47,857 nucleotides of DNA, from NCBI RefSeq assembly GCF_001953865.1, contig NZ_MQUQ01000010.1, forward strand, positions 1 to 47,857. The letters are read 5' to 3'. Of the stretch, positions 8,078-15,908 are shown one piece after another. The notes beneath the pieces were generated by a model. That model was given only the letters and a program-made list of their open reading frames with translations. It was not told the DNA's origin and did not search any database. A program made the position numbers and the translations under genes. Origin of the DNA: Amycolatopsis coloradensis (lineage in GTDB: Bacteria > Actinomycetota > Actinomycetes > Mycobacteriales > Pseudonocardiaceae). The stretch's first letter is position 1. Each line of letters starts with the position of its first letter.

Positions 8078-8083
8078 AGCGTA
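8078..8083 (-). promoter_or_regulatory. Putative -10 box of hisF (leaderless)
   Basis: TACGCT on the minus strand ends 7 nt before the hisF ATG, placing the transcription start at or next to the start codon. No convincing -35 is seen. A separate promoter would be needed because plus-strand genes now separate hisF from priA. Confidence 0.4.
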
Positions 8084-8273
8084 GTCAAGGGCTCCTTAAG
8101 CTCGCGGAATGGCACAAGCGGGGAGGACCGAGACGCGGGAGGGGAACCTCGACGTGGCTCGGCGAGATGGTCCCCCGCATCCTCGGACGACAGGCTTCGC
8201 CTTCGTCCGGCTGGAGACCGCCCCGCGGTGATCGTCTTCACCGGGAAAGTTCCGCTCCCGATGCATCAGCCGG

Positions 8274-8304
8274 GTGGTCTCGTGCGTCACTAGAGCGAGA
8301 CCAC
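8274..8304 (+). promoter_or_regulatory. Hairpin in the leader of the sigma-factor gene
   Basis: Perfect 9-nt arms GTGGTCTCG and CGAGACCAC enclose 13 nt. The right arm ends 6 nt before the AGGGGG Shine-Dalgarno of the sigma gene. It could be a 5' UTR hairpin, an operator dyad or a terminator for upstream transcription. The rest of the 8071-8321 spacer shows no gene. Confidence 0.4.
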
Positions 8305-8321
8305 CGGCTGAGGGGGAACAC

Positions 8322-8831
8322 GTGCCTGCGACCTTCGACGAGTTCGTCGCGGATCGCCTGGACGGACTCCTGCGCTACGCGACCGTTTTGACCGACGATC
8401 CGTATCTGGCGCAGGACATCGTCCAGGAGGTGCTGCTGCGTGCCCAGCAACGCTGGCCGAAGATCGACTCACCCCCGACGTACGTCCGCCGGATGGTGAC
8501 CAACGAGTACCTGTCGTGGCGACGGCGCCTGGCGGTCCGCCGCGTGACGCCGTCGTCGCCGGAAGTGCTCGACCTGATGAGCCCGCCGGTCTCCGATCAC
8601 GCCATCGAGTACGACGAACGCGACGCGATGCTGCACCGGCTCGCGAAGCTCCCGCGTAAACAGCGCGCCGCGATCGTGCTCCGTTACTACGAGAACTACT
8701 CCGACGAGGAGATCGCCGCGGTGCTCCGCTGCGCGACGTCGACCGTGCGCAGCCAGATCTCGCGCGCGCTCGCGACGCTGCGGGAAACCGGGCAGTCCAC
8801 GTCTGTTCAGCCCACGGGAGCCCGCAGATGA
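8322..8831 (+). CDS. SigE-family ECF RNA polymerase sigma factor
   Basis: This 169-aa group IV sigma factor shows region 2 (LLRYATVLTDDPYLAQDIVQEVLLRAQ, then YVRRMVTNEYLSWRR) and region 4 (LPRKQRAAIVLRYYENYSDEEIAAVL with the helix CATSTVRSQISRALATLR). This is the pattern of the actinobacterial SigE/SigM-like family. The GTG start at 8322 has AGGGGG 5 nt upstream. Its stop overlaps the start of the next gene (ATGA), which probably encodes its anti-sigma factor. Target promoters are unknown. Confidence 0.92.
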   Translation: MPATFDEFVADRLDGLLRYATVLTDDPYLAQDIVQEVLLRAQQRWPKIDSPPTYVRRMVTNEYLSWRRRLAVRRVTPSSPEVLDLMSPPVSDHAIEYDERDAMLHRLAKLPRKQRAAIVLRYYENYSDEEIAAVLRCATSTVRSQISRALATLRETGQSTSVQPTGARR

Positions 8832-9826
8832 CCCGACTGAGTGATGAGAACACCGAGAACCTGATCCGGGAGAGCCTCGACCATCTGGCGACGCGGGCGC
8901 CCGACGGGGCCGAGATCCGCGAAGCGCTGGCAGAGCGGCCGCGCGGCCGTCCGAAAATGGCTTTGGCGCTGGTCGCGGCGGCGGTCGCGATCATCGCGCT
9001 CGGCGTGCCGCTGGGCCTGCGGGCCTACACCGCGGTTCCCCCTGCCTCACAGCGCAACGCCGATTGGTCGGTGCTGCCGTACAAGCCCGGCTGGCTGCCC
9101 GACGGCTTCCAGGAAGTGAGCCGGGGCGGGAAGCCCTATCCCGCGCCGCTGTCGAGGTCTTGGGCCGGCGGGGGGCTCGGCCGGATCGACTTGCTCATCA
9201 CGCCGCTGAGTGAACGGTCCGCGCCGTGGACGATCGCACCCGCGCCGAACCAGATCATCGTGCACGGCAAGGTCGGCATGGCGACCGAACTCCACGCCGG
9301 GTCGACGATGCTGACCTGGTCCCCCGACGACGTCTATCTGCTGAGCATGACGTTGTCCGACATGACGGAGCCACGCGCGGTCGGTGAGCGGATCGCCGAA
9401 GCGATGGTCCCGGACGGCCGTGCCCGGGTCTCGGGTGAACTGCGGTTCGGCAGGCTGCCCGCCGATCTGGAGTTGTCGGGGGTGAAGACGTCCGTGAAGG
9501 TCAACGGGGCCGCGACCGAAGTGGAAGCCACCCGTGCCGGGCAGCCCACCGCCGCGGCGGTCGTGACGGCGTCGCTCAGCGGCGACCGGCCGGTGCCGGA
9601 CGGGGCGGAACCGGTCCCCCTCAAGGTCAGGGGGCTCGACGGTGTCTATCTCCCGGAGCGGGCCGGGCCGCTCGGACAGCAGCACGGCGCGATCACCGTC
9701 CAGCTCGACGGCGGCCGATGGCTCACCGTTTCGGGCAAGCGGGATCAGGCCGCCCTGCTCGACGTCGCGAACAGTCTCCAGCTCAGCCAAGGCGACTACA
9801 GCTGGGCCGGGAAGCCGCCGGAATAG
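8828..9826 (+). CDS. Probable membrane-anchored anti-sigma factor
   Basis: This 332-aa protein has a short cytoplasmic N-terminus (about 43 residues), one membrane helix (about 44-66) and a large extracytoplasmic domain. The outer domain contains a WLPDGFQEV segment like those of secreted sensory domains. There is no HxxxCxxC zinc motif, so it is not a ZAS-type anti-sigma. The role is inferred from the ATGA coupling to the sigma gene and from topology. The signal sensed is unknown. Confidence 0.6.
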   Translation: MTRLSDENTENLIRESLDHLATRAPDGAEIREALAERPRGRPKMALALVAAAVAIIALGVPLGLRAYTAVPPASQRNADWSVLPYKPGWLPDGFQEVSRGGKPYPAPLSRSWAGGGLGRIDLLITPLSERSAPWTIAPAPNQIIVHGKVGMATELHAGSTMLTWSPDDVYLLSMTLSDMTEPRAVGERIAEAMVPDGRARVSGELRFGRLPADLELSGVKTSVKVNGAATEVEATRAGQPTAAAVVTASLSGDRPVPDGAEPVPLKVRGLDGVYLPERAGPLGQQHGAITVQLDGGRWLTVSGKRDQAALLDVANSLQLSQGDYSWAGKPPE

Positions 9827-9854
9827 GCACCGGCCGGGAGGGGTTGTCGACGGC

Positions 9855-10778
9855 ATGACGGACACCTACCGCTCCATCGCGTTCACCGAATACGGCGACT
9901 CCGGGGTTTTGAAGGTCCTCGTCCGGGAGCTTCCCGAACCCGGCCCCGGCCAGGTCAGGATCGCCGTCCGCGCGGCGGGCGTGAACCCGATCGACTGGAA
10001 GATCCGGTCCGGCCTGATGGCCGAGGTGTACCCGTCGACGTTCCCCGCGGTCCCCGGTGGAGACGTCGCCGGCGTGGTGGACGCCGTCGGAGAGGGCTTG
10101 TCCGCGTTCGCCGTCGGCGACGAGGTGCTCGGGCGGGGGAACGGCGGATACGCGGAGTACGTGCTCGCGGATCCGGCGGGCCTGACCCGCAAGCCCGGGG
10201 CGCTGTCCTGGGAACTGGCCGCCGCGCTGCCCGTCGCCGTCGGCACCGCCTACCGCGCGCTCAACCTGCTGGACCTCGCCGAGGGCGAGACGCTGCTCAT
10301 CGACGGCGCGGCGGGCGGCGTCGGCACCATCGCCGTCCAGCTGGCCGTGGCGCGCGGGCTCACCGTCGTGGGTACCGCGAGCGAAGCGAACCACGAGTAC
10401 CTGCGCTCGCTGGGCGCAGTGCCCGTGCAGTACGGCGAAGGGCTCGCCGACCGTGTACGCGCCGTCGCGCCGCAGGGCATCGACGCGTCCTTCGACACCT
10501 CCGGGCGCGGCTCGCTGGCGACGCTGGTCGAACTCACCGGTGGCCCGAAGCGCGTCGTCACCATCGCGGCGCCGGACGCGGCCGACCACGGCGTCCGCTT
10601 CACTTCGGGCGGCCCGGGCGAGCAGGTTCCCGGCGCACTGGCCGAAGGCGTCGCCCTCGCCGCCGAAGGCAAGCTCGACCTGCCGATCGCCCGGGTCTAC
10701 CCGCTCGCCGAAGCGGCCGCCGCCCAGGACGAGAGCGAAGCGGGCCACGTCCGGGGCAAGCTGGTCCTCGTGCCGTGA
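9855..10778 (+). CDS. NADPH-dependent quinone oxidoreductase-like (zinc-free MDR) protein
   Basis: This 307-aa protein of the medium-chain dehydrogenase superfamily has a GroES-like N-terminus (AAGVNPIDWKIRSG, VPGGDVAGVVDAVGEGLSAFAVGDEVLG) and a Rossmann half with the nucleotide-binding loop DGAAGGVGTIAVQLA. The structural and catalytic zinc ligands of alcohol dehydrogenases are absent, which fits the quinone reductase/enone reductase branch. The ATG at 9855 is 28 nt after the anti-sigma gene, so it may be cotranscribed. A hairpin follows at 10806. Confidence 0.88.
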   Translation: MTDTYRSIAFTEYGDSGVLKVLVRELPEPGPGQVRIAVRAAGVNPIDWKIRSGLMAEVYPSTFPAVPGGDVAGVVDAVGEGLSAFAVGDEVLGRGNGGYAEYVLADPAGLTRKPGALSWELAAALPVAVGTAYRALNLLDLAEGETLLIDGAAGGVGTIAVQLAVARGLTVVGTASEANHEYLRSLGAVPVQYGEGLADRVRAVAPQGIDASFDTSGRGSLATLVELTGGPKRVVTIAAPDAADHGVRFTSGGPGEQVPGALAEGVALAAEGKLDLPIARVYPLAEAAAAQDESEAGHVRGKLVLVP

Positions 10779-10805
10779 AGCTCAGGATGTCCGTATCGCC
10801 AAGGT

Positions 10806-10836
10806 CGTGAAGGCCCCCTCGGGGCCGCACTTCACG
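10806..10836 (+). terminator. Hairpin after the oxidoreductase gene
   Basis: Outer arms CGTGAAG/CTTCACG and inner arms GCCCC/GGGGC form one stem with a 4-nt bulge on the right and a 3-nt loop. It shares the GTGAAGGCCCCC theme with the palindrome at 1-68 and looks like a partly decayed member of that family. Confidence 0.6.
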
Positions 10837-10860
10837 CGATCCTCACGGAATCACTTCATC

Positions 10861-10866
10861 TAGACT
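10861..10866 (+). promoter_or_regulatory. Putative -10 box of the F420/PPOX gene (leaderless)
   Basis: TAGACT ends 6 nt before the ATG at 10873, so transcription would begin at the start codon. The -35 is weak. No Shine-Dalgarno is present, in agreement with a leaderless mRNA. Confidence 0.45.
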
Positions 10867-10872
10867 CTCCAC

Positions 10873-11259
10873 ATGGGATCGGAGTTCGAGCGGATCGCCG
10901 CCGAGAAGTACGTCGTCCTGACCACCTTCCGCAAGAGCGGCGCCCCGGTGCCGACCCCGGTCTGGGCGGCGGGCGACGGCGGCGAACTGGTGCTCTGGTC
11001 CGAGCGGAAGGCCGGCAAGGTCAAGCGCATCCGCAACAGCGGCCGGGTCGAGGTCCAGGCCTGCGACTTCCGCGGCAACAACACCCACGGCGACGTCGTC
11101 GCGGGCGAGGCGCGACTGCTGGACCTCGAGGCGACCGAACGCGTGCGCAAGGCGATCGCGCGGAAGTACGGCATCACCGGGCGGGTGACGATGTTCTTCA
11201 GCAAGCTGCGGGGGCCGAAGGACCGGACCGTGGGAATCGCGATCAAACTGGCCGAGTAG
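10873..11259 (+). CDS. PPOX-class F420-dependent oxidoreductase
   Basis: This 128-aa split beta-barrel protein of the pyridoxamine-oxidase-like superfamily has the features YVVLTTFRKSGAPVPTPVW, VLWSERKAGKVKRIRNSGRVEVQACD and a C-terminal KDRTVGIAIKL. It resembles actinobacterial deazaflavin (F420) dependent reductases of the Rv2061c type; FMN or heme binding cannot be excluded. The substrate is unknown. The following 143 nt (11260-11402), between converging genes, show no clear structure. Confidence 0.85.
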   Translation: MGSEFERIAAEKYVVLTTFRKSGAPVPTPVWAAGDGGELVLWSERKAGKVKRIRNSGRVEVQACDFRGNNTHGDVVAGEARLLDLEATERVRKAIARKYGITGRVTMFFSKLRGPKDRTVGIAIKLAE

Positions 11260-11402
11260 CCCTGCCTGGCGACACTGGGGCCGGACGTGACGCCGGCTAC
11301 CGCCGCTGGGCCGCCCTTCACGACACGGGAAACGACCCACGGTCACTGCCGGACACCTTCGCCTTACCCCGATAGCCGTCCTTACCACTCACGAGGCCCG
11401 AA

Positions 11403-11750
11403 TCAAGCGGCCTGCGCCGCCCGCATGGCCGCCGCCATCGCCGCCGAGTCGTGATCCGGTCCGCACCCCTCGACCAGGATCAGGTCACCAGGGATGTGAT
11501 CCGCCCGCAGCGGCAGGATCTCCTGGTACGCGGGCGAGTCGTACCACTCTCGCGCGACCTCGACGCTCGGGAACTCGATCATCACGAGCGCGCCCGGCCA
11601 TTCCCCCTCCAGCACCTGCGCGTCGGCGCCGTGCACGAGGAACTTGCCGCCGAAGGGGTCCAGCGTGGCCTGAATCCGTTCCATGTACTCGAAGACCTCT
11701 TCCGCCGGCACAGCGGCGGGACGAAGGTGGGCGATTCCGTAGGCGGTCAT
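11403..11750 (-). CDS. DUF1330 family protein
   Basis: This 115-aa small alpha/beta-barrel-type protein carries the DUF1330 pattern: YGIAHLRP, FGGKFLVHGADAQVLEGEWPGALVMIEFPSVEVAREWYDSPAYQEILPLR. The family is related to dimeric ferredoxin-like monooxygenase folds; its function is unknown. CTGGAGGACATC before the ATG gives a good Shine-Dalgarno. It lies 80 nt after priA on the same strand and may be read from the hisH-priA transcript. Confidence 0.88.
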   Translation of the reverse strand: MTAYGIAHLRPAAVPAEEVFEYMERIQATLDPFGGKFLVHGADAQVLEGEWPGALVMIEFPSVEVAREWYDSPAYQEILPLRADHIPGDLILVEGCGPDHDSAAMAAAMRAAQAA

Positions 11751-11830
11751 GATGTCCTCCAGGTTTTCGTTGTCCTGGAAGGAATTCTGACCGAGCAGGC
11801 GCGTGGCGTCGATTACCCGGGAGGTAAAGC

Positions 11831-12568
11831 TCAGAACTTCGCGACGGCCGCGAGCGCCTCGGGCAGGGTGAACGCCCCGGCGTAGAGCGCCTTGCCGACG
11901 ATGGAACCTTCGACACCGTCACGCGCCAGGGCGGCCAGCGCGCGAAGATCGTCCACACTGGACACACCGCCGGAGGCGATGACGGGCGCGTCGGTGCGGG
12001 CGGCGACCTCGCGGAGCAGGTCGATGTTCGGGCCCTGGAGGGTGCCGTCCTTGCTCACGTCGGTGACGACGTAGCGCTGCGCGCCGTCACGGTCGAGCCG
12101 GTCGAGGACCTCCCAGAGGTCACCGCCGTCCTGCGTCCAGCCGCGGGCCGACAGCCGGTGCCCGGCCTCGGTGATCCGCACGTCCAGCCCGATGGCGACA
12201 CGGTCGCCGTAGGAGGAGACGACCTTCGCGGTCCACTCCGGGTCCTCCAGCGCGGCGGTGCCGAGGTTGACCCGGCGGGCGCCGGTGGCCAGCGCGGCCT
12301 CCAGCGAGGCGTCGTCGCGGATGCCACCGGACAGCTCCACCTGGACGTCCAGCTTCGCCACGACCTCGGCGAGCAGTTCGCGGTTGGAGCCCTTGCCGAA
12401 CGCGGCGTCGAGGTCCACCAGATGGATCCACTCCGCACCATCACGCTGCCAGGCGAGCGCCGCCTCCAGCGGGCTGCCATAGGAGGTCTCGGTGCCGGCC
12501 TCGCCCTGGACGAGTCGCACGGCCTGGCCATCGGCCACATCAACGGCGGGAAGGAGCGTGAAAGTCAC
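11831..12568 (-). CDS. priA: Bifunctional HisA/TrpF isomerase PriA
   Basis: This 245-aa TIM barrel performs the ProFAR isomerisation of histidine synthesis. In actinobacteria without a separate trpF it also does the phosphoribosylanthranilate isomerisation for tryptophan. The catalytic Asp residues are in LLPAVDVADGQAVRLVQGE and VTDVSKDGTLQGPN. ASGGVSSVDDLRAL and EGSIVGKALYAG bind phosphate. No trpF is present in the window's trp run, which supports the dual role. The ATG is 9 nt after the hisH stop. Confidence 0.94.
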   Translation of the reverse strand: MTFTLLPAVDVADGQAVRLVQGEAGTETSYGSPLEAALAWQRDGAEWIHLVDLDAAFGKGSNRELLAEVVAKLDVQVELSGGIRDDASLEAALATGARRVNLGTAALEDPEWTAKVVSSYGDRVAIGLDVRITEAGHRLSARGWTQDGGDLWEVLDRLDRDGAQRYVVTDVSKDGTLQGPNIDLLREVAARTDAPVIASGGVSSVDDLRALAALARDGVEGSIVGKALYAGAFTLPEALAAVAKF

Positions 12569-12577
12569 GCGCCCACT

Positions 12578-13216
12578 CTAAGCGAGGGTCGCGAGCCAGT
12601 TGCGCAGCAGGTGCGCCCCGGCGTCCCCGGACTTCTCGGGGTGGAACTGCGTCGCCCACAGCGGCCCGTTCTCGACCGCGGCGACGAAGTCCTGGCCGTG
12701 GTTCGCCCAGGTCACCTTGGGTTGCTGCCCGGCGAGGCCGGAGTCCAGTTCCCAGGTCCGCGCGGCGTAGGAGTGCACGAAGTAGAACCGTGTGTCCGCG
12801 TCGAGGCCGGCGAACAATTGTGAGTCCTCCGGCGCGCGGACGGTGTTCCAACCCATGTGGGGGAGGACGTCGGCCTCCAGCCTGTCGACCGTGCCGGGCC
12901 ACTCACCGGCGCCCGCGGCCTCTTCACCGTGCTCGACACCGCGTTCGAACAGGATCTGCATGCCGACGCAGATACCCAGCACGGGACGACCGCCGGCGAG
13001 GCGCTTGCCGATGATCTTTTCCCCCGACACCGACAGCAGCCCCTCCATGCAAGCGGAGAAGGCGCCGACGCCGGGGACGACCAGGCCGTCCGCGTCGAGC
13101 GCGGCATGGGGGTCGGAGGTGACCTCGACGTCCGCGCCGGCGCGCTGAACAGCGCGTTCGGCGGACCGGAGATTGCCGGACCCGTAGTCCAGGATCACCA
13201 CACGAGGAGTAGCCAC
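12578..13216 (-). CDS. hisH: Imidazole glycerol phosphate synthase glutaminase subunit
   Basis: This 212-aa class I glutamine amidotransferase supplies ammonia to HisF. The nucleophile Cys is in LGICVGMQILFERG, and the His/Glu pair is in TQFHPEKSGDAG. The opening VVILDYGSGNLRSAERAVQRAG is typical. The GTG start at 13216 follows a -10 box (TAGCCT) by 6 nt with no Shine-Dalgarno, indicating a leaderless mRNA. hisB, usually just upstream, is not present; a small gene on the other strand lies there instead. Confidence 0.96.
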   Translation of the reverse strand: MATPRVVILDYGSGNLRSAERAVQRAGADVEVTSDPHAALDADGLVVPGVGAFSACMEGLLSVSGEKIIGKRLAGGRPVLGICVGMQILFERGVEHGEEAAGAGEWPGTVDRLEADVLPHMGWNTVRAPEDSQLFAGLDADTRFYFVHSYAARTWELDSGLAGQQPKVTWANHGQDFVAAVENGPLWATQFHPEKSGDAGAHLLRNWLATLA

Positions 13217-13222
13217 ACGCCC

Positions 13223-13228
13223 AGGCTA
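13223..13228 (-). promoter_or_regulatory. Putative -10 box of hisH (leaderless)
   Basis: TAGCCT on the minus strand is 6 nt from the hisH GTG. This implies that hisH is the first gene of its own transcript rather than being read from hisB. Confidence 0.4.
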
Positions 13229-13335
13229 GCGGACCGGGTTTTCTCCGGATTCCCTGTTTCAACCTTCACTCTTCTGGGTATTAACGCCCCCGAGTGAAAG
13301 GCCGGCGCGAGACCGCCTGCACTCCTGGAGGAACG

Positions 13336-13515
13336 ATGCAGGACGTCGACGAACTGACCTGCTTGCTACACGCGTGGCGAGAGGACATCGACAGCGTGCC
13401 TTTCCCTACCTTCGCGGAGCTGCTGATCCCGGTTCAGACGCAGCGCTCCGCTCCCAGCCGTCCGGTCACAGCATCGGTTCAGGTGACGAACACCACCGGA
13501 TGGCGCGATCTCTGA
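13336..13515 (+). CDS. Small hypothetical protein (59 aa)
   Basis: The ATG at 13336 has a strong Shine-Dalgarno (CTGGAGGAACG). The product starts MQDVDELTCLLHAWREDIDSVPFPTF, with a helical acidic first half and a Ser/Thr/Pro-rich second half. It is 71 nt upstream of the acyl-CoA dehydrogenase gene on the same strand. I do not recognise the family. The helix followed by an extended tail could be a small adaptor or a regulatory peptide, but nothing in the sequence shows this. Confidence 0.55.
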   Translation: MQDVDELTCLLHAWREDIDSVPFPTFAELLIPVQTQRSAPSRPVTASVQVTNTTGWRDL

Positions 13516-13586
13516 CACCCGGCTCCGGTCCTGTGTGTGGTTTTCTTCATGGGTCGTGACCCCCCGAGCCGACCAGGAGTGACCGC

Positions 13587-14759
13587 ATGAGCAGCAGCCC
13601 GGATCCGCGCGACTTCCTCGATCTCGACGCCGAACTCTCCGAGGAAGACCGGGCCATGAGGGACGCTGTCCGCGCGTACGCGCACGACCAGCTCCTCCCG
13701 AACGTCGCGGAGTGGTACGAATCGGGCGCGCTGCCCGCCGCCGAGCTCGCCAAGGGCTTCGGCAGGCTCGGACTGCTCGGCATGCACCTGGAGGGTTACG
13801 GCTGCGCCGGGACCAGCGCGGTCGCCTACGGCATCGCCTGCCGCGAACTGGAAGCCGTCGACTCCGGGCTTCGCAGCTTCGTCTCGGTGCAGGGTTCGCT
13901 GGCGATGTACGCGATCCACCAGTGGGGCACCGAGGACCACCGGCGGGAGTGGCTCCCGCGGATGGCCGCCGGTGAAGCGCTCGGCTGCTTCGGCCTCACC
14001 GAACCGGACGCCGGCAGCGACCCGGGCAGCATGCGGACCCGCGCGGTCCGCGACGGCTCGGACTGGGTGCTGAACGGTACGAAGATGTGGATCACCAACG
14101 GAACCGTCGCCGACGTCGCGGTCGTCTGGGCGCAGAGCGACGAGGGCGTGCGCGGCTTCGTCGTCCCCACGGACACGCCGGGCTTCACCGCGAACGAGGT
14201 CAAGCACAAGCTGTCACTGCGGGCCTCGCTGACCGCGGAACTCGTCCTCGACGGCGTCCGCCTGCCGGAGTCGGCGGCGTTCCCGGACGTCAGGGGCCTG
14301 CGCGGACCGCTGTCCTGCCTGAACGAAGCGCGCTACGGGATCCTGTTCGGTGTCGTCGGCGCCGCCCGCTCCTGCTACGAATCCGCGCTGGAATACACGC
14401 TGAGCCGCGAGCAGTTCGGCAAACCGCTGGCCGGATTCCAGCTCACCCAGCGCAAACTCGCCGACCTCGTCGTCGAGGTCAACCGCGCCGGGCTGATCGC
14501 GCTGCGGATCGGACGGCTCAAGGACGCCGGAACGCTGCACCACAACCACGTCAGCTTCGGCAAACTCGCCAACGTCCGCTCCGCGCTGGAGGTCGCCAGG
14601 ACCGCGCGGACCATGCTCGGCGCCAACGGGATCTCGCTGGAGTATCCGGTGATGCGGCATATGTCGAACCTCGAAACCGTGCTGACCTACGAAGGCACCG
14701 AAGAGATGCACGCGCTCTCGATCGGCCAGTCGGTCACCGGGCTCGCCGCCTTCCGCTGA
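13587..14759 (+). CDS. Acyl-CoA dehydrogenase, glutaryl-CoA dehydrogenase-like
   Basis: This 390-aa FAD-dependent dehydrogenase contains all acyl-CoA dehydrogenase blocks: CFGLTEPDAGSDPGSMRTRA, KMWITNGTVADVAVVWA, YTLSREQFGKPLAGFQLTQRKLADL and TMLGANGISLEYPVMRHMSNLETVLTYEGTEEMHAL. The last block carries the catalytic Glu in YEG. The DSGLRSFVSVQGSL segment, with an Arg near the thioester pocket, matches glutaryl-CoA dehydrogenases, which oxidise and decarboxylate glutaryl-CoA in lysine/tryptophan breakdown. Exact substrate specificity is an inference. Confidence 0.9.
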   Translation: MSSSPDPRDFLDLDAELSEEDRAMRDAVRAYAHDQLLPNVAEWYESGALPAAELAKGFGRLGLLGMHLEGYGCAGTSAVAYGIACRELEAVDSGLRSFVSVQGSLAMYAIHQWGTEDHRREWLPRMAAGEALGCFGLTEPDAGSDPGSMRTRAVRDGSDWVLNGTKMWITNGTVADVAVVWAQSDEGVRGFVVPTDTPGFTANEVKHKLSLRASLTAELVLDGVRLPESAAFPDVRGLRGPLSCLNEARYGILFGVVGAARSCYESALEYTLSREQFGKPLAGFQLTQRKLADLVVEVNRAGLIALRIGRLKDAGTLHHNHVSFGKLANVRSALEVARTARTMLGANGISLEYPVMRHMSNLETVLTYEGTEEMHALSIGQSVTGLAAFR

Positions 14760-14787
14760 GCCGCCGGAAAGTGTCGGTGCGGACCTC

Positions 14788-14793
14788 TAGAGT
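14788..14793 (+). promoter_or_regulatory. Putative -10 box of the NIPSNAP gene (leaderless)
   Basis: TAGAGT ends 7 nt before the ATG at 14801. No Shine-Dalgarno is present, so a leaderless transcript is likely. Confidence 0.4.
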
Positions 14794-14800
14794 CCGCCGC

Positions 14801-15478
14801 ATGACCGATTTCGCCGAGTTCCAGTCCGTCGTCGAGCTGCGCCGGTACAGCCTGCGCGACGGCCGCCGGGACGAGCTGATCGAACTCTTCGAGCGCGAGT
14901 TCGTGGAAACGCAGGAAGCCTGCGGCATGCACCTGTTCGGCCTGTTCCGTGAACCCGCCGAGCCGGACAGGTTCGTGTGGCTCCGCGGATTCCGGGACAT
15001 GGAGAGCAGGCGGACGGCGCTGGAGTCCTTCTACCACGGACCGGTGTGGCGCGAGCACGGCCCGGCGGCGAACGAGACGATGATCGACGCGTCCGACGTC
15101 CTGCTGCTGCGGCCGTCCGGGCCGGGATTCCCCGCTCCGGGCGGCGAACCGGGTTCACGGGTGGTGGCGACGGTCTGCCATCCCCTGGGCCCGGTCAAGG
15201 AGTTCTCCAAGTACTTCGCGGACTCCGTGGCTCCAGCATTGCGGGAGGCCGGTGTGGACACCTTCGGCCACTTCGAGACCGAACCCGCCGAGAACACCTT
15301 CCCTCGTCTTCCCGTCCGAGAGAACGAGACGGTGTTCGTCTGGTTCTCGAAGTCCGCGGAGGACACGGAGGCGCACCGGGAAGTCCTCGACCGGACAGAC
15401 GCTGGGCTTTCGGGCGAACTCGAACGCCCGCCGCAGCGACTGGAACTCACGCCGACCCAGCGCTCACTCCTGCGCTGA
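14801..15478 (+). CDS. NIPSNAP family protein
   Basis: This 225-aa protein has a NIPSNAP-type N-terminal half (VVELRRYSLRDGRRDELIELFEREFVETQEACGMHLFGLFREPAEPDRFVWLRGF...FYHGPVWREHG) and a second, weaker copy of the dimeric ferredoxin-like fold in the C-terminal half. The biochemical role of bacterial NIPSNAP proteins is not established. Its last 15 nt overlap the convergent NUDIX gene. Confidence 0.85.
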   Translation: MTDFAEFQSVVELRRYSLRDGRRDELIELFEREFVETQEACGMHLFGLFREPAEPDRFVWLRGFRDMESRRTALESFYHGPVWREHGPAANETMIDASDVLLLRPSGPGFPAPGGEPGSRVVATVCHPLGPVKEFSKYFADSVAPALREAGVDTFGHFETEPAENTFPRLPVRENETVFVWFSKSAEDTEAHREVLDRTDAGLSGELERPPQRLELTPTQRSLLR

Positions 15479-15895
15479 AAGGAGTTCCGCGAGTCCGTCC
15501 GGATACAGGATCGCCTTGCCGCTCACCACGTCGGCCATCGGCAGCCAGTGCACACGGGTGCCCTCCTCGTCGAGCACCACGCCGACCTCGTCGCGTTCGT
15601 AGAATGCTTTGTCGGTCAGGTCGGCGGTGAACAGGAACACGATTTCGTGCCCTGGCCTGCCTTCGAAGGTGTAGACGTTCTCCAGCACCGCGATCTGCTC
15701 GACAGCGGTCAGTTCCGCCGCGAGTTCTTCCTGGAACTCACGGTGCAGCGCCTCGGCGGCGGTCTCCCCGAACTCGATCCCGCCGCCGAGCGGGCGATGG
15801 TAGGTCTCCCCCTTCACCTCGTCGCGGCCTTCGAACACGAGGAGGTCTTCGCCGCGGCGGATGACCCCGAGCGCGAGCGGGCGGATCTTCGTCAT
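15464..15895 (-). CDS. NUDIX hydrolase
   Basis: This 143-aa protein carries a NUDIX box in GGGIEFGETAAEALHREFQEELAAEL (GX5EX7REUXEEXGU pattern, with Ala-Ala in place of the usual terminal residues after EEL). It would hydrolyse a nucleoside diphosphate linked to another moiety; the substrate is unknown. The ATG at 15895 is 7 nt after a minus-strand TAGCGT -10 (15903-15908), so it is probably leaderless. The 3' end overlaps the convergent NIPSNAP gene by 15 nt. Confidence 0.88.
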   Translation of the reverse strand: MTKIRPLALGVIRRGEDLLVFEGRDEVKGETYHRPLGGGIEFGETAAEALHREFQEELAAELTAVEQIAVLENVYTFEGRPGHEIVFLFTADLTDKAFYERDEVGVVLDEEGTRVHWLPMADVVSGKAILYPDGLAELLSAQE

Positions 15896-15902
15896 CCTGG
15901 TG

Positions 15903-15908
15903 ACGCTA
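15903..15908 (-). promoter_or_regulatory. Putative -10 box of the NUDIX gene
   Basis: TAGCGT on the minus strand is 7 nt from the NUDIX ATG and overlaps the last codon of the transketolase C-terminal gene. Confidence 0.35.
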
